Below, in pieces: positions 1 to 14,845 of a stretch of 64,000 bases of DNA (position 1 is the stretch's first letter; each line of letters starts with the position of its first letter). Position numbers and translations under genes: made by a program. This stretch comes from Trichosphaerium sp. ATCC 40318. Its lineage: Eukaryota; Discosea; Flabellinia; Trichosidae. The notes under the pieces are model-generated. The model searched no databases, was not told the DNA's origin, and saw only the letters and a list, made by a program, of their open reading frames with translations. The stretch lies in contig JALMLS010000420.1 in the NCBI GenBank assembly GCA_038496445.1, positions 682,001 to 746,000 of the forward strand, in the 5' to 3' direction.

Positions 1-2800
1 AATTCCATTACAAGCTCTCTCTTACGTTTAATTTGCAAGGTACTTTGATTGTTTCATCACCTGGGGCAAACGACATATCAAATAACTTCGCAAGTGGAGG
101 TGTGATTAACCAAGTTTTCAGGGGAAGCTTAACACCACGTACTGAAAACAAAGGGATTGTAGTTTGTCTTATTTCTTTTCCAGTAAATGAAGGGGATTCT
201 GTACTAGATAGTGGTGTAGGGGATTCATTTGGGCTATTGCCAGTTATGGAAGGAAGCCGACTAGGAGAAGCTGCAAGTTTTTAATCCAAAACGAAAAAGT
301 GGTTTTGGTTAAACGTTGTTTAGATTGGTTTTGTTGACTTTGATAATACTGGTAGTCTCGATTTGATTTATTCAGTAAAGTTGGGTAGATCGGAGGTATG
401 TTATGACAAGAAATTTCTTTTTTTTATAAGTACACGTGCAAGATAATGAACTATTTTTTTTCTTCTAGCTTCTTTTTCAGCAGCACAAAAGAGTTGAAGG
501 GTAGTGTAGCCTTCCAAACGTTGAGAATTTTGTTAGACGAGGCTGAGGGAGTTGCAAGTCAAATCATTGGTGCTGATGTAAATGGTGACGGCTTTGTAGA
601 CCTTATTGCAACTTTTCCATTTGCTGTTTTTATTGTTTGTGGAAGCCAAAGTTCCTTTCAGCACTTTGCGGCAAATAATATTTCCTACAGTCCCTTTGAT
701 AGGCAATTGCTAGTAAAAGAAGGAGCTAAAATAACAGCGCATTACATAATCAAATTACTCGTTTGGGTGCGTCTATTGTTTATTTAATGTTTACCAAGGG
801 TTGCCCTACTTTTCGGCAAACATGTTCTAACTCCTAGACATCTCGTTTTTGAGCGCCCTTTTGTCTGAGAACATTTTTGCTGAAAACAACGTAGAGCAAG
901 AATATCACATGCTACAAGTTACCTTATGTTTTCTTAGGGTCTATTAGTGGCCGTTTATCGGATCAAGGGATAAAACTAGAATCTATCTCCATTGCTTATG
1001 CCAGCGCATTTAATGGTACCGGTGAAGTCTGGATATTGAATGGACCACTCTATGAGTGGATGGCGAGATATAGATTTGATGAAAATCTAAGTAGATTACC
1101 CCCTTCTGGTTTTATTATCAAAGGTTCAGTACCAGGAGACGAATTTGGAACTGATGTACATGGGGAGATGAACTTCAACAATGACGGTTTCAATGATTTT
1201 ATGGTTTCAGACGGCAAAGGTTATTTGTAATTTTGTGTTTCAATGATTTAAGTATACAAGCTCATTATTTGGATTGTGATTTTAATGGTGATGGTAAAAA
1301 AGACATTATAATGACCTCATTAGTAGATGCTAAGACATATGTTATTTGGATTTGAAGGACTTTATACTGGAAGAACTCTAGTATCCAACTTGGCAAATAT
1401 TTACATCCTAGAACACAATATCGGTAATTTAACTCAAATGCTTTGTAATGATATGAACCGTGATGAGTACGCTGATGTTATACTTGGTGCGCCGTATGAA
1501 GTTGAAGGCAGAGTGCATTTTTACTATGGAGGTCCAGGTAACGTACATATTAACTTCGTATTTTTATGAAATATGTTACAACGGCATAGCTGTACGACAG
1601 TTCAAAACTTCAACAATTACCTTTTCAATTTAGAAAAAAGTTTATAACCTTTTGGTTAGTGTTAAGCACCGTCATATCAGATGTAGCCATAAAAATGTTT
1701 AAAGACCCTCAATTTACAGAAGAGGTAGACATTATAGATGCCAGACAAGACAAGTATTTTAGTATGGTGTTCCAATCTCCAAGGTGCAGATGTAAAAAAA
1801 ACTTATTGTCAAACGGTTTTTATATGTAGCGATGATTCTTATACTTGTAGTTCGTTTAAAGTTAAAATTACGAATATCACAGCGCCTGATTTTCCATTAT
1901 TTGCTATCCTTCAAGCCCCAGAAAATGCTGATGGTATGGAAGTTCGGTATCGCATTGATCGTGAGCATGTGGTCATACACAACCAGCACAAACGCTCTAT
2001 TGAGCAAGCTGATGTTGAGATTGTAATAGAAGTAGACTTCTTTGATGCACGTACCATCCAGCCATATAAATTCATTGTAAATACCAAAATCAATATCACT
2101 AGAAGTAAGCACACAGACAACTTTTTTTCATCAACTTCTTTTTCTTATATTTTTCCAATCACCATTAATTGCGTTGTTGTAGATTGCGGTAATCTTGTAT
2201 ATGATCCAGAAACAGAGGAATGCGACTATTTATCATATGGGTGCGGAGAAGATTGTAGGTGTTACACAGCTGAGATTATTGGTGGAGGTATTTGTCAATT
2301 TGCACCAACAACAATGCCTCCTACAACATTGCCTCCTAATGGCTCCAACAATGCCTCCAACAACATTGCCTCCAACCACACTACCACCAACAACGTTGCC
2401 TCCAACAACATTACCTCCTACAATGTTACCAACAATGTCTCCAAGTACGTTAACCAAACATAACAGTTTTTAACAAGTCACTTTAGCCATCGCTTCAAAC
2501 GACACACTAATAGATGAGTCAAACAATATTGCAAGTATTTTCAACAAACCAAAGCCTTCGGTAAACAGTGTTTTAATATCCCTTTAGGTTAGTAGAGTTG
2601 CGTTTTGGGTCTATATTGTATTCGCTGTTGAAGCTTTGATTATTCTTATATTTGTGGTTTTTGTTATATACTTTCTTTATGATAAGTATTCCGTCCAAAA
2701 GAAGTTTCTTGCACAAATGCAAGATGAAGAGATACAGCTACGGCAAGATTCTAATAGTCACGATCCTCCACCTGAAGATCCTGAAGATAATGGGAAGTGA
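1..2800 (+). CDS. Integrin-alpha-like FG-GAP receptor (5' end outside window)
   Basis: Multi-exon gene entering from the left edge. The exons carry at least five Ca-binding FG-GAP loops of the integrin beta-propeller type: DFDNTGSLDLI near 340, DVNGDGFVDLIA near 575, NFNNDGFNDFMV near 1170, DFNGDGKKDII near 1280 and DMNRDEYADVIL near 1455. A beta-rich stalk with a Cys cluster (about 2185-2300) follows, then a Thr/Pro array (TTLPP units, 2308-2444), one membrane span (FWVYIVFAVEALIILIFVVF, about 2603-2662) and a 34-residue acidic tail ending at TGA 2798. The tail lacks the GFFKR motif of animal integrins, so coupling to integrin-beta or talin is not shown. The reading frame changes inside the TTLPP array without a usable intron, and a 27-nt intron at 2561-2587 is needed to reach the membrane span. 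Family known: adhesion receptors. Function here is inferred. Confidence 0.8.
2308..2444 (+). repeat. TTLPP-coding minisatellite with frame switch
   Basis: About ten imperfect 12-15 nt units (ccaacaacattgcct-like) encode a Thr/Pro stalk before the membrane span of the integrin-like protein. Up to about 2335 the Pro-rich frame is +1; from about 2341 it is +2, and only +2 joins the downstream exons. The pivot lies at the odd unit around 2335-2345. Confidence 0.75.
2561..2587 (+). other. 27-nt intron
   Basis: Sequence gtaaac...cctttag separates two exons of the integrin-like gene in the same frame. Unspliced, the frame reads TAG exactly at its 3' end; spliced, it runs on into the membrane span. 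Its length is a multiple of three. Confidence 0.6.
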
Positions 2801-3374
2801 CAGTGCATCTAGCTCAGATGACATTTTTTGAATAAAATAAACAAAAAAAAGAACCAACAAGCGCAAGTAGTTAATAAGCATTTGGTAATATTAGTGTTCC
2901 TTCTAATTACAAAACTCTGTTTCAAGAGTACACTCACTGGTGGGTGTGGTTGTTTTCATTTCCTATCCGTCAGTTTGCACCTCTTTCACGTACGTATCTT
3001 GCGGTATGACTAGCACTATGACTTTTGTTATATTAGTTTTTGTATTTACGCGTGTAATTTAAGTTGAGGTTGTTACGTTGTCGTGCTACGTTTAGCGAAC
3101 ACTTCGATTATGGCTTCTTTTTCTAGTAAAACTCCACAACGACTTGCAAATGCGCTACGACGCCTTTTCTACGCACAAATATGTATATGGAGGGCAAGTA
3201 GCTTTAGGAAAATTGTTTAGCCACGACGAAAACAATAAACTGTTAATAATAATACAAAGACAATTTGGTTGTAGAGGACGACTTTCTTGTTTTCTGAACA
3301 GAACTATCAAAGGAAGTTCCCATTTTACTCGATTTGACTTGCTCGGCCTAATTTATACATACAAATACCACAGC
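2801..3374. other. Intergenic, no gene seen
   Basis: Only short open frames without family features. Probably holds the 3' end of the integrin-like gene (AATAAA near 2832) and the promoter of the small secreted peptide gene. Confidence 0.5.
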
Positions 3375-3641
3375 ATGCGCTCTTCATCATTACTAGTACT
3401 TGTGCTATTGGCCGTTTTTGTAGCTCTATGCGCCGGTTGCAACCGTTATACTGCTAACAGGCGTTCCGGCAGTTGCCATTATCAAACTAAACCAAGGAGG
3501 AAAGGAATGCTGGACTCAATAAAAGACATGTGGCGTTCTAGAAGATCAGCATCTTTACGCAGACCACGCTCACTAGCATACAGAAGACCACACAGAAGAG
3601 CAGCCTTTGGCAGAAGCTATGCCAGAAACCCTTACGCATAA
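3375..3641 (+). CDS. Small secreted Arg-rich peptide
   Basis: Single-exon frame of 88 residues. The Met at 3375 is preferred over an in-frame Met at 3144 because it is directly followed by a signal peptide (MRSSSLLVLVLLAVFVALCA) and because the upstream 77 residues look like non-coding sequence. After the predicted cleavage there are two Cys and a very basic region (RRSRRSASLRRPRSLAYRRP-type), with about a quarter Arg and almost no acidic residues. This recalls cationic antimicrobial or nucleic-acid-binding peptides, but no named family is recognised. The paired basic sites would suit furin-like processing. Role is unknown; a chance open frame is possible though the signal peptide argues against it. 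Confidence 0.55.
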   Translation: MRSSSLLVLVLLAVFVALCAGCNRYTANRRSGSCHYQTKPRRKGMLDSIKDMWRSRRSASLRRPRSLAYRRPHRRAAFGRSYARNPYA

Positions 3642-4541
3642 ATAAATACTTCAACGCGCTTTCTTAAATACTAGTTTAATACAATTGAGTTGCACTATTG
3701 GCGCGTAGAATTGCATTCAGAGCTTCCTAATGTCCTCGCTCGAATGCAAAAACAGTTTGTCCCACAGCTTGTAAAATCACTGTTGTAATTCACCAGAAGT
3801 GCGCCCAGTGTTTATTGTTGCATTTTTTTTTGCGAGTGAACTCGATTAGGTACTTTTCCTTTCAATTTAGAAAAAGCATTCCGAGTGCGTTAATCCAACG
3901 TCAAAAGACTAACATATTAGAAATTGACCAGTATTGTCATCACTCATAACCTACACCTTCCTCCAGTTGTTGCTTGTCGAGAACTTAATACTCACGACAA
4001 AACCGAACTCAACAATGGATTTAAATCGCTCCTTACACTTTACTTTTTGAGTCTGAAATACACAGGGACTGAATTCGCAGAGTTCCAAATTGGAGAACCA
4101 AGGTAATTCAGGTAACATATTTCGAGAAAACGGATGGTGTACAAGTCTCATCGATCACCTAAAAACAAAAACAGTTTACGTTATGTTTTGCAACTCATGT
4201 ATGGCTTTCATTTTACTCTCCCTTGTGCATTGTAGTGCTCCAAATACCGGATTGGTAGGGTGGGTAGCTAATAAACTTATTGTACCTGCAACAACAATGC
4301 AATATCACACCTAATACATGATATCTCAGTTTCCAATTATCAGCAATTATCTTAATTAAGAAATACTCCCTGAGCTTGAGATGGTATGGTATTGGCGAGC
4401 AACAAAATTACAGCCTTTTTTGCAAATACGCTTATGTATTGAAGCTAAGCAATTGTATAATGGGTACTATTGGATCAAACTTTTGTACAAAACCAAACGA
4501 CCAACTAGTAATTTATTTTACATGGACACCTTTTTAACTTT
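3642..4541. other. Intergenic, no gene supported
   Basis: Overlapping short frames on both strands (3924-4314) show no conserved motif or consistent splice structure. The right part is the 3' flank of the minus-strand DDX46 gene. Confidence 0.45.
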
Positions 4542-8654
<4,113 letters not shown>

Positions 8655-8802
8655 TCAACCTCGACAATAATGGAGAGTATTTCTGCTTTTAAAATTCAAT
8701 TATTTTGGGCAATTAAAACTCAGGCTTTAGTTTCGGTCAACGTTTGAAATTTCACTCAATAACAAAAGCAGCAGTTACTTTTAGAACGTTGCGCTGTACC
8801 AG
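8655..8802. promoter_or_regulatory. Divergent promoter, DDX46 / UIM hydrolase
   Basis: Only 148 bp separate the start codons of two genes pointing away from each other, so both must be driven from this segment. No TATA box is obvious. Confidence 0.6.
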
Positions 8803-11195
8803 ATGTCAATATTTAAGAACGGCTATGAGCAGCTTGTAAATGCGATAATTAGACCACCAAGGTAACTGACCAATGCGCTGTAATAATTGCTTACGTATTG
8901 TAGACGCGAATACGACATTAGTAGCTTGGGTTCTCCAATATTCACTGTAAGTGGCCGGCGATGTAAGAGAACAGATTTAGAGGTATGACGAACCCATACC
9001 ACCGTAATATTCTGACGACTTTGTGCAGTTAACTAACTCACGCGATTTAACCCTTCAATGCAGTCTATATAGTCCTGTTTCGCGCCCTAAGAAACTTCCT
9101 TGTGTTATTTATTGTCACGGTTCGTAGTTTTTTTGGTTATTTCGGTTTTTTTTTTGGTTGGGTTTCACTAATGATCCACTACCCTCTTTATTTGGTAAAA
9201 AAAACCGCGAACAAAATGATCAAAAAGCGCATTCACGTGCGTCAACAAGCACAAAAAAAATAACAAAAAAATAGGAAATTGCGGATGTCGTTTAGACGCT
9301 ACTGATGCTATTCGCATGCTATTACCAATGAATATATGTGTATTTTGCTTTGATTTCTCTGGTTCCGGGTTGTCTGAGGTTAGTTTCAAGCATACAAGTT
9401 ATAACGACTTGGTTTTTGTGTAAAGCCCTTTTCTTCTATTTTTTTTTTCCGTTTGTGGATTTTTCTCGCTCAAGATTCTTTCTAGGGCGAGTATGTGACA
9501 CTAGGTCACTTTGAAAAATTAGATTTGGAGACAGTAATTGAATACCTAAGGTAACCACGCAGAATCTTTGTAACGCACAAATATCTAACATTTTTTAGAA
9601 AATCTGAGAGTGTTACAAGAATTGCTTTGTGGGGACGAAGTATGGGTGCTGTTACGTCTATTCTTTATGGTGTCACGTAAGTGTTATCGGTTTCAGTATC
9701 TATGTGCTGTACATGGGTTTTAAATATGTCTAGGGATCCATCCGTTGCTTGTATGATACTTGATAGTCCTTTTTCAAGCTTGACCACATTGTCACAAGAA
9801 TTGATTGAGACTATGCAAATAAAACTACCTAAACTTATGGTAAAGGCTGGTATGAAAGTGGTCTCACGTTCAGTAAAGAGTAGAGCGCAATTAGATATAA
9901 AGTAAGTAATATTTCTGTTCTGTTCTCCATAACTTTGTTGTCCTTTTTGTTTACTTTTTATGTTGCTTACTTTATATTAGTAAATTAGAACCAATTAAAG
10001 CGGCACCATGTTGCTTTATACCTTGTTTGTTCGTTCACGGGAAAGGAGATGATTTTATTGCTCCTTCTCACTCTGAAGCTTTGTATCCTTTATTTTTTCT
10101 TTTCTTTTTTTTCTGATGATACTTTTTTGTTGTTGTTTCGGTTTGTGACTTGACTTCACTGTCTTATTTTGTTTTTCCTTAACTACCAGAAATAAAGAAT
10201 ACGCAGGTGATCATAATTTGATTCTGATCGATGGCGATCATAACAGCCAAAGGCCACGATTTTTCTATGATTCTGCTAGTATTTTCTTTTCAAACAACCT
10301 ACTTATTGACAGCGACTTTGGTGGTATGTTAATGCTCACCAATCTGTTTTATTACTACTCATCTAATGAATATTAATAGAGGATAATCCAATACCAACTG
10401 AGAAGGAGTTGGAGCAAGAAGTTCCAAGCTTCCGTCAAAACGGAGGACCACTTGACTTTCAAGCACAGCTTGAAATGGCGCAGCAAGAATCAAGTACTTG
10501 TCTTGATTCAATGTAATAATAGTAACCTTATTAGTAATGGCTTCTTTGCTTGGTCAAGGTGGATCGGATGCGCCTAATAGTGTAGTAATGGACGAAGAAG
10601 AACAAATACGTCAAGCAATACTTTTATCTCTTCAGTACGTTTTAACAATGATTTTTGTTGTGTTTTTCATGGACTCACTCGTATTTTTTAGGGAAGCAAA
10701 TGGTGGAGATGCCAGTGCAGATGTTAGTAATGCTGATGATAGCGATACAAAACGTGCGTTTAGATTCGGTCTTTATTAATTGTTGACATGAATATTTCTG
10801 TTTTTAGCGAAATCAACCAGCAGCGAACAACAACCTAAGAAAAAGAAGGAATCCAAGTCTTCTAAAAAATCAAAATCGAAAAGAAATAGAGGAGATAAGA
10901 AAACACAAAAGGAAGATAAACCTAAACCTAAAAAAGAGGAACAACTTGTGCGTTGGCGTTACCTTTTTAGTTCTCACCTACAACCAACAATGTTTCTTGA
11001 ATTTTTCTTAGAAAACTTTCACGTGTTTTCGCTGTTGTTTTGTTGGTTTTGAACTCTAGTTTAATTAGCTATAATATACGTAACATTCTATGTGCTTATG
11101 TATTTATTTAGATATCATTGGATGATGATTCGACAGAAGAGGAAGAGCAGTTAGTTAAAAAGCCAAGAAAAAAAAGAGACAAAAAAAGTACTTAA
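8803..11195 (+). CDS. Alpha/beta hydrolase (S33-like) with ubiquitin-interacting tail
   Basis: Start ATG 8803 gives MSIFKNGYEQLVNAIIRPPR, then about a dozen exons. The hydrolase fold shows the oxyanion stretch (CVIYCHG-NCG, about 9100-9290), DFSGSGLSE, the nucleophile elbow GRSMGA (about 9645, Ser), the acid in HGKGDDFIAP (about 10040) and the His in GDHNSQRP (about 10230): a complete Ser-Asp-His triad. Behind it lie a linker, a ubiquitin-interacting motif (EEEQIRQAILLSLQEA, about 10580-10700) and a Lys/Ser-rich tail (KKKKESKSSKKSKSKR), ending at TAA 11193. The fold is of the ABHD17/serine aminopeptidase type, so a lipid or protein (thio)esterase is likely. The UIM suggests action on ubiquitylated partners or sorting by ubiquitin. 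Substrate unknown. Confidence 0.85.
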
Positions 11196-11390
11196 AAAAA
11201 AAGGTGAGTTGATTTCGAGCAGTGTGGTTGTCTTTGTATGACACTTACACTATTGGTTTATGTACAGTTATAAAGAAGTGTTTTAATATGAATGTATAAA
11301 GATAGTAGTATCTATTAACTTTACCAAAAAACCTGAAACTCTTTTGTTCTTGAATGAATTTTATAATGCAAGCAAAATGGTTCATAGTTC
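11196..11390. other. Convergent 3' flanks
   Basis: Short space between the ends of the UIM hydrolase and the MORN-type gene, T-rich, without a gene. Confidence 0.5.
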
Positions 11391-12300
11391 CTAATACTTT
11401 CTCAAATTGTACACCATCAAGTCCCCGTTGTCATGCCACTTGTGGTATCCTTCTTGTTTGCCATTGACATACTTGCACCACTCCATCAATTGGCCATTCT
11501 CATACCACTTCCTGCATTCTCCTTCTTTTCTGCCTTTGATGTAATTACACTGCTTTAGTAATTTGCCACTCTTGTACCACTTTTTGTATTCGCCTTCTTT
11601 ATTGCCATTAATGTAATTGCATATCATTGATTTGCCATTAGAGTAATCTACAATACATTTTCCTTCTTCCTTGCCATTAGTGTAATATGAAATCCTCCAA
11701 GATTTGCCATTAGAGTGCCATAACTTACATTCTCCTTCTCGTTTGCCATTAAGGTAATTATGCTGGGTTGCCAATTGCCCATTCCTATACCAATCTTTGT
11801 ATTCTCCTTCTTTTTTGCCATTGGCGCAACTATGTTGCCACCTCAATTTGCCGTTGAACCACCATACTTTGCATTCTCCTTCTGCTCTGCCATTTGAAAT
11901 TTGTCTTCTCCCTTATTTTGCCACTAGAGTGCCATGACTTGTATTCTCCTTCAAGCATGCCATTAAGGTAGTTATGCTGGCTCGCCAATTGGCCATTGTC
12001 ATACCATTTCTTGTATTCTCCTTCTTTTTTGCCATTGATGTAATTACACTGGATCTTTAATTTACCATTCTTATACCACTCCTTGTACTCTCCATCTTGT
12101 ACACCAAGTATCCAGCACTCTTGCTGTAGAACAAAGTTGTTGCGTATTCGAAGCCACTTTCCATGCTTATTCATGTCACAATCATACCTTGTGTTCATTG
12201 CTGCCTGTTTTGAAAGGAGAGGCCACTTTAAATACAGTGACAAGTCCAAATCGATAATATCAAGCTGAATCTCAACTGGAAGAAGTTTAATAGATGGCAC
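11391..12300 (-). pseudogene. F-box plus MORN-variant (YwqK-like) repeat gene, frameshifted
   Basis: Intronless. The N-terminus (MPSIKLLPVEIQLDIIDLDL, then LSKQAAMNTRYDCDMNK) looks like an F-box. About ten 24-residue repeats follow with the pattern EGEYKKWYxNGKLxxQxNYxNGKK, the MORN_2/YwqK type common in bacterial antitoxins and in large DNA viruses of amoebae. The frame breaks near 11896-11901: compared with other units, five bases are missing between the Asn and Ser codons, so the first 130 or so residues and the last six repeats lie in different frames. A five-base loss inside a repeat is more like a real mutation than a homopolymer read error. Both halves keep clean repeats, so the break must be recent. 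Role inferred: SCF substrate receptor. Confidence 0.7.
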
Positions 12301-13076
12301 ACTTCTGGATTTACATTAAATCTCTAATAATTCATTATTTAATACTTTAATTAAATGGATCCTGGTACGTCGGATGCGGTGCGCGCGAACATTGTGAATA
12401 AATCCGGCTAAAGGTTTTTAGCCTCTTTATTTATTTTTCTGCTAAGTTGGCGAAGACGTGTTTTCACCTTCTCAATTCTTCAGGTTACCAAATGGTGCCA
12501 CTCTTTGTTTTCTTCATTGAAGCTTAAAACAAAGGTCTTTGCTGACATTGATACAAAAGACCATTACCCGTTTGTAATTGTGCGCTATCATTATGATCGA
12601 ATATAAATATCTTGGCTATTCCTCTAGACGTTGTTATGCAAGCCATTACATGTAAAGTGTTTTAGACTCGTCACTGTTTTTGTAAATTACTGAATGATTG
12701 ATTGAGTCAAGGTATTATTGTAAAGAGCTATTCGAGATGTCTAATAGTATTGATTTTGGTGATTGAGTCGAGTTAAAATATTATGAAGAGCTATTGAATA
12801 AGGAAAGCTTAGTCAAAATGTCTGGCATTACAATCTTAAAACGGAAAAAAAGTTGCAGTTACTTCACTTTCCCTAAATAGATTTACGCCTAGCATTTCCG
12901 CTAGAAATTTTATGTTATTATTAAACGTAAAAGTTACACGTGTTGTGGCAGATTGCTGCAGTTACCTCATGACACAGAAACACGATATTTGTAACTTGAA
13001 TCAGCGTTACAATTTCCAACAACAAACGCTTTCGAAATGTGACCGTGTGTTATCAGTCAATAAAATCCTAGATAGC
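12301..13076. other. Intergenic with an imperfect direct repeat
   Basis: No gene supported. Two related segments, gattgagtcaaggtattatt...aaagagctattcga at about 12711-12736 and gattgagtcgagttaaaata...gaagagctattgaa at about 12761-12798, form an imperfect tandem of about 50 bp. Confidence 0.4.
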
Positions 13077-13615
13077 TTACTTGCCTTTATATTCCTCTGC
13101 AGGTACATAACGTAAGTGGAAAGGTTTTTTACTAACAGTATTGGTGAATATCCAAGTGAACCAACAGTCATCGCCCATCGGTATTTCTTCCAACATTTTT
13201 GACACCATATCTTCAAAAATCTTAGATGGAATCTGAGAAATCACTTGCCTATACCTAGAATTCTCTTTGGCAAACAAGGTTAAGGCATCAATCCAGAAAA
13301 GAGCGTTATCTTGCGCCTAAAAAGCACGCGCCAATGGGAATAATGTTGCACGTGTTAATATGCTGCAACGAATTAGCAGCACTAATAAAAAGCTATTTCG
13401 CCACATCTGAAAAGAGTTCATAGATTAACGCCCAAGTACGGCCGTTACTAAAAATCGTGATTAGCAAAAGACAGAATTCTTTTAAGAAACAACGATGTAC
13501 ACGATTTCAAGAACAATTGTTGATGAGTAAGTGCTGGGCGTAGGGCTAGTTTAACTTACGTACCAAGCAACCAGCCGGAGGTGCATGAGTCGGATATTTG
13601 CTGATTTTGATGCAT
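13077..13615 (-). CDS. Small conserved-looking protein, function unknown
   Basis: Three-exon model of about 112 residues. Exon 1 starts MHQNQQISDSCTSGWLLG and ends at a GTAAGT donor (about 13556). Exon 2 reads NGRTWALIYELFSD (about 13451-13410, with a GTGGCG donor). Exon 3 starts AQDNALFWIDALTLFAKEN at 13317 and ends EEYKGK at TAA 13077. The phases fit across both junctions. The amphipathic helical pattern and clustered aromatics look like true protein, but no family is recognised. A GTAAGC overlaps the stop, so further exons are possible. Confidence 0.55.
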
Positions 13616-13796
13616 AAACTTAGCGTGAAAGGTCAAAGGTGATTGGTCCTTTTTATATTCAGCTTCCACGTGCAAAAAGAAACAATCTCATTGGTTCATT
13701 TTTTTATGCAAATGCACGTTAATTGTGAAACCACGTGTTTTTTTTAATGTTGAATTTGTTTGTGGTGTTTCCAAATGCGTGAATCCTCATGTATCA

Positions 13797-13862
13797 GTTA
13801 AATATGGGATGTTATCCTCCTTTGAGACAGCCTTCTTAATCATCTATCCCGTAATAGTAATA
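13797..13862 (+). repeat. 60-bp dispersed repeat, copy 1
   Basis: Sequence ttaaatatgggatgtt...agccttcttaatcatctatcccgtaatagtaat recurs with changes at 14757-14821. Origin unknown; it resembles neither the TIR of the nearby transposon nor any gene in the window. Confidence 0.5.
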
Positions 13863-14756
13863 GTCTCTGGCCTTTGGTAAAAACTAGCTCAATTCCAGAA
13901 ATATACGTTCAAGGTAAGTAGAACCAACAGTAAGACAATTAGTTCTCACGTGTTAAAAGGAGTTCTATGCACTGTACAGTTTGGGTACATGTACAAGTTA
14001 AATCATAGTCTTTGCAATCACTTTATTGTATATTTGCGCTCTTGGTACAGCAAGTGTTGCAAAGAATGCCTGTTTAGTTTTAAAACCGGACTCAGATGAG
14101 AAAGAGGTTTCATCAGACATATACAAAAATAACAAAAGCCATTGGTGATGTCTTTAGATATGCCCAAAAGCATAAAAATCTTTGAGTCTATTTTTGACAT
14201 GCCATACGATGACCTTGCTCGGATTTTTGTGATGGCTGAAAAGTCAGTTGTTCCAAAACAACTTTAAAAGGTGAACCAGTAATGGACAAAGTGTGTTTTA
14301 TGTAGGATAACCTTTCACCATCAACGAACTCTCAACAACAAGAGCAGCATCAATGATAGCAAGCAGACAACATTGTGGGTAAATAAACCACACACTTGCC
14401 TTGCACTAGAGCTATCTGCCAAGGACGATTCATCCCCTCCCAGACCGTTTTCGTGGTTCTTGGTTGGTAACTGATCTAACTTCTTACATTAGTACTATTC
14501 TGTATTCTGCCAATACCAGCTATTGTGCATGGTGGCATGAATATTCTTATTGTGCATAAGTACTCCAGCTGTTCTAACATGGGTACTACAGTGCCACTAA
14601 TTGCAAGCAACTGTACTTTAATCTGAAAAAGGTTATGTTTATTGGTTTGTTGGTCGCAAGTAAGTTATTGCTCGTAGCTTCAAATACATTAAAAGTGCAT
14701 TTTCAGCGTTACAGATAGTTGTTTCCTAGAAGCAAGATGCTTCTATACTAGCTTCT

Positions 14757-14821
14757 AAATTAAATATGGGTGTTTTTCTTTGTAGTGATAGCCTTCTTGA
14801 TCATCTAACCGTAATAGTAAG
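14757..14821 (+). repeat. 60-bp dispersed repeat, copy 2
   Basis: Copy reads ttaaatatgggtgttt...agccttcttgatcatctaaccgtaatagtaa. Same orientation as copy 1, about 960 bp away. Confidence 0.5.
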
Positions 14822-14845
14822 TACACAGCACTAATTTTGAATATT

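Larger units (their letters stand above)
13616..14845. other. Intergenic with gene fragments and a repeat pair
   Basis: No full gene could be built. A short frame at about 14156-14265 (DMPKSIKIFESIFDMPYDDL) looks protein-like and may be a relic exon. A 60-bp repeat pair (listed separately) lies at either end. Confidence 0.35.

Noticed and set aside
2308-2444. Short regular repeats considered as a CRISPR array
   Set aside because: The units are contiguous, have no spacers and code for a Thr/Pro stalk in a eukaryotic gene.
2233-2457. Gly/Val-rich minus-strand frame
   Set aside because: It is the complement of the TTLPP-coding repeats in the integrin-like gene.
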